A DNA stretch of 16,986 bases, taken from NCBI GenBank assembly GCA_002305755.1, contig DBQV01000051.1:1-16986 (forward strand), in the 5' to 3' direction. The position numbers and the translations under genes are program-made. Under the pieces are notes generated by a model, which saw only the letters and a program-made list of their open reading frames with translations, made no database searches and had not been told where the DNA came from. Below, piece after piece: positions 14,622 through 16,986 of this stretch; position 1 is the stretch's first letter; every line of letters begins with the position of its first letter. This DNA comes from Christensenella sp. UBA1385. Its GTDB lineage: Bacteria; Bacillota; Clostridia; Christensenellales; Aristaeellaceae.

Positions 14622-15596
14622 TCAATCCTTTCGCGATACCAGCGGGTGGAAGCAGAGCACGCTACGCCGGTCGCCCAGCTGCGCGTTCACCGGGCGGGAG
14701 GTGCGGCACTCTTCCGTCGCGTAGCTGCAGCGCGAAGCGAACTTGCAGTGGTTGAGCGAAAACTCCCTGGTTTCCGCCTCGGACATGCGGATGTTTTTCT
14801 TCCATTTATCGCCCACGTGGGGCACGGAGTTCATCAGCAGCTCCGTATAGGGATGGGCCGGGTTCTCCATGATGCTGATCGAGGGGCCGTACTCGATCAG
14901 GCTGCCCCGGTAGAGAGTCGCAATGTAGTCGCTCACATAATAGGCGGTGGACAGATCGTGCGTGATATATATGAAGCTGATGCCGTATTCATCCCGGATG
15001 GATTTAAACAGGTTGACGATATTCATCTTCATCGAGGCGTCGATCATCGCGACGGGTTCATCCGCGATGATCAGCTTGGGCGAGGTGATCAGGGCCCTGG
15101 CAATAGACACGCGCTGCAGCTCTCCGCCCGAAAACTGCGTCATGTACTTGCCGTGCACCACCTCATAGCTGAGGCCGACGGAGCGGAGCGCTTTGTCCGC
15201 CGCCTCTACCGCCTGGCTGCGGTTCTTGGCTCCGCCATAGGCAAGCGCCGTATCGATCAGGTACTTCTCCACCTGCCGGCGGGAGGAAAAGGATTCAAAG
15301 GGGTTCTGGAATATCGGCTGCACCAGATGCTGAAAGGACTTGGCGCTGTAATCCTTCAGCATGTCCTTCCCCTGCAGCCTGAGCCGGCCCGAGCTGGGCT
15401 GCAGCAGGCGCAGTATGATCTTGGCCATGGTGGTCTTGCCGCAGCCGCTCTCGCCGACGATGGCCAGAATGGTGGGCTTGTCGCCGCTGATGCTCAGGCT
15501 GACGTCATCCACCGCCAGCATTTTCTTGCCCGTCAGAAAGTTGCCGATGCGGAACTCCCTGCTGAGGTTTGTGATTTCAAGTAGCTTTTCTTCCAT
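14622..15596 (-). CDS. Opp/Dpp-type ABC transporter ATP-binding protein (F-type subunit)
   Basis: Cytoplasmic ATPase of a peptide/oligosaccharide importer, 324 residues. Walker A GESGCGKT is at 48-55, the signature SGGE at 156-159, Walker B LIIADEP at 175-181, and the H-loop His near 213 in YITHD. The D-loop reads MIDASMK instead of the usual ALDVS; from memory similar forms occur in the F subunits of some Opp-family transporters, including oligosaccharide ones. The C-terminal oligo-HPY region has HPYTELL and four cysteines (CKFASRC, then two more), as in DppF/OppF where they may bind an Fe-S cluster. AGGAAG precedes the ATG; the previous gene ends 19 bases upstream. Substrate cannot be assigned because no binding protein is in view. 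Confidence 0.93.
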   Translation of the reverse strand: MEEKLLEITNLSREFRIGNFLTGKKMLAVDDVSLSISGDKPTILAIVGESGCGKTTMAKIILRLLQPSSGRLRLQGKDMLKDYSAKSFQHLVQPIFQNPFESFSSRRQVEKYLIDTALAYGGAKNRSQAVEAADKALRSVGLSYEVVHGKYMTQFSGGELQRVSIARALITSPKLIIADEPVAMIDASMKMNIVNLFKSIRDEYGISFIYITHDLSTAYYVSDYIATLYRGSLIEYGPSISIMENPAHPYTELLMNSVPHVGDKWKKNIRMSEAETREFSLNHCKFASRCSYATEECRTSRPVNAQLGDRRSVLCFHPLVSRKD

Positions 15597-15615
15597 TGTT
15601 TTTCTTCCTAATCAA

Positions 15616-16590
15616 TCATTGCTGAGGAGGGACGAGGTGGCAGGCGCAGCAGCGGCCGCTGCGCACCTGCACAAACGGGGGATCGACGCGTCTGCAGATC
15701 TCCATCCGCTTGGGGCAGCGCGGCTCAAAGCTGCAGCCGACGATCGGCTGGCGCAACGAGGGCGGCGACCCGGGGATGCCTTCCTTTGGCCTGTGGTCGC
15801 CTACCTTAGGCAGCGCGCCGATCAGCATCTGCGTGTAAGGATGGAGCGGATCCTCAAAGAGCTCCTGCGTGGGGCCCAGTTCCACCATCGTGCCTGCATA
15901 CATGATGCCCAGGCGCTTGGTGATCTGATAGTGCACACCCATGTCGTGCGAAACGATGACGAAAGTATTCCCCATTTTCTGCTGCAGCTCCATCAGCATC
16001 ATCAGGATGTTGCGCTGCACCACCACGTCCAGCGCCGTGGTCGGCTCGTCAGCCAGGATCATGCTGGGCTTCATGAAGGTCGCCATGGCGATCACCACGC
16101 GCTGCCTCATGCCGCCAGACAGCTGATGGGGATAGGAATCCAGGATGTCAACGGGCAGGGTCAGCTCAGTGAGGTATTCGGAAAGCTGTTCCCGCATCTG
16201 CGATTTGCTCTGCGCGCCGCCGTGATGACGTTTGATGATCTCATAAAACTGTTCATCCACGCGGTACACAGGATTCAGCACGCTCATGGCCGCCTGCGGA
16301 ATGTAGGAAATATACTTCCACCAGGCCTTCGGAATGTTGCCGCTCTCCAGGCGCAGGGGTTGCCCTCCGCCTTCAGGCCGGCTCTCCAGAACGACTTTAC
16401 CGCCTGAAAGCGTCAACGGAAACTGCACCAGGTCATACATGATCTTGAGCAGCGTAGACTTGCCGCAGCCGCTTTCCCCCGCCACGCCGAATATCTCATT
16501 ATCCAGTATATCAAAGCTTGTGTTGCGCACGGCGGCGACCGGCCCCTTGATCGTGCTGTACTGCGCGCTTACATTTTCAATGCGAAGCAT
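15616..16590 (-). CDS. Opp/Dpp-type ABC transporter ATP-binding protein (D-type subunit)
   Basis: Cytoplasmic ATPase partner of the F-type subunit encoded just downstream, 324 residues. Walker A GESGCGKS is at 38-45, the signature LSGGM at 157-161, Walker B ILADEP at 178-183 with the normal D-loop TTALDVV, and IVSHDMG carries the switch His. The C-terminal oligo-HPY part has HPYTQML, then CSFEPRCPKRMEIC and a final CC. The start at 16590 (MLRIENV) is chosen because AGAGGGGG lies upstream and the family begins there; the frame remains open to 16701 but that part overlaps the permease gene. It starts two bases after the permease stop, so the genes are translationally coupled. Confidence 0.94.
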   Translation of the reverse strand: MLRIENVSAQYSTIKGPVAAVRNTSFDILDNEIFGVAGESGCGKSTLLKIMYDLVQFPLTLSGGKVVLESRPEGGGQPLRLESGNIPKAWWKYISYIPQAAMSVLNPVYRVDEQFYEIIKRHHGGAQSKSQMREQLSEYLTELTLPVDILDSYPHQLSGGMRQRVVIAMATFMKPSMILADEPTTALDVVVQRNILMMLMELQQKMGNTFVIVSHDMGVHYQITKRLGIMYAGTMVELGPTQELFEDPLHPYTQMLIGALPKVGDHRPKEGIPGSPPSLRQPIVGCSFEPRCPKRMEICRRVDPPFVQVRSGRCCACHLVPPQQ

Positions 16591-16592
16591 GG

Positions 16593-16986
16593 CTATCGCC
16601 CCCTCTTGGTTGATGTGAAATCGCTGTATCCCGTATAGGTCAGGAACAAGCCGACCAGCAGTAGAATGATGGCTACGACGGGCGAACCGATCCACATCCA
16701 TTGTTTCAGCAGGATAGCCTGATATTGTCTTGCCCAGAAGATCATGTTACCAAGCGTTGCCGTGGTGGAGGACGACAGGCCCAGCACTGCCAGGCTGGCC
16801 TCCGCCCCCATAGCGACTAGAATGGTGTTGATGAAGTTGGCCATCGACCAGCTCAGCACGTGCGGCAGGATCTCCACCGCCACAATCTTGAGCCGGCTCT
16901 CGCCGGAGAAGCGGGCTGTATTGATGAATTCCCGCTCGCGGATAGTCAGCGCCATGCTGCGCGCCTGACGCGCCGGCCAGGGCCAG
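16593..16986 (-). CDS. Opp/Dpp-type ABC transporter permease, C-terminal part (cut by window edge)
   Basis: This is the C-terminal part of a binding-protein-dependent transport permease of the OppC/DppC type. The frame is open to the window's right edge, reading WPWPARQARSMALTIREREF there, followed by INTARFSG, the EAA cytoplasmic loop that contacts the ATPases. Hydrophobic segments follow (around the MGAEASLAVLGL stretch, and the final PVVAIILLLVGLFLTY segment). The start lies beyond 16986; the ATG at 16955 is an internal methionine. It ends two bases before the D-type ATPase gene. Confidence 0.92.
   Translation of the reverse strand, partial: WPWPARQARSMALTIREREFINTARFSGESRLKIVAVEILPHVLSWSMANFINTILVAMGAEASLAVLGLSSSTTATLGNMIFWARQYQAILLKQWMWIGSPVVAIILLLVGLFLTYTGYSDFTSTKRGR

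Noticed and set aside
15361..16407. 348-codon plus-strand frame opposite the two Opp/Dpp ATPase genes
   Set aside because: It covers parts of two real genes and the gap between them, and has no recognisable protein features.

Overview
The window reads as a moderately high-GC Bacillota genome, most likely class Clostridia. The pointers are strong Shine-Dalgarno sites, a YesM/YesN-type sensor kinase and AraC-type response regulator, and a tRNA with an encoded CCA end. The exported substrate-binding proteins carry plain signal peptidase I signals instead of lipoprotein signals, a habit I associate with some Christensenellales-like lineages. That taxonomic guess is an inference and not firm.

Left part (35-5848, minus strand): a sugar-uptake operon of the ChvE/MmsA/MmsB type. 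Gene order is binding protein, ATPase, permease. A perfect 15-bp inverted repeat sits between the binding-protein and ATPase genes, and the ATPase and permease genes overlap by 4 bp. A secreted type-B carboxylesterase lies downstream, on the same strand, after a 307-bp gap.

Centre (5849-9990): a divergent promoter region, then a plus-strand operon of three genes joined by 4-bp overlaps: YesM-like histidine kinase, DUF3502-type extracellular binding protein, and short receiver-AraC response regulator. The likely logic is that the binding protein presents a ligand to the kinase, and the response regulator then controls the divergent sugar transporter.

9991-11997: a decayed integrative element beside a tRNA-Ser(CGA) gene. 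What remains is the C-terminal part of a large phage/ICE 'polyvalent' protein (minus) and the frameshifted C-terminal end of a tyrosine recombinase (plus). The two meet head to head at about 11670 with both N-termini lost, so an internal deletion is likely. A T-arm-like fragment and related 12-13-bp repeats mark the element ends.

Right part (12365-16986, minus strand, continuing past the edge): a tightly packed operon. It encodes an Opp/Dpp-type permease (partial), two Opp/Dpp-type ATPases, a membrane-anchored protein with two thioredoxin-like domains, a 106-residue protein of unknown function, and a thioredoxin-CcdA fusion. Coupling a peptide/oligosaccharide importer to a transmembrane dithiol-relay module is the most unusual arrangement in the window.
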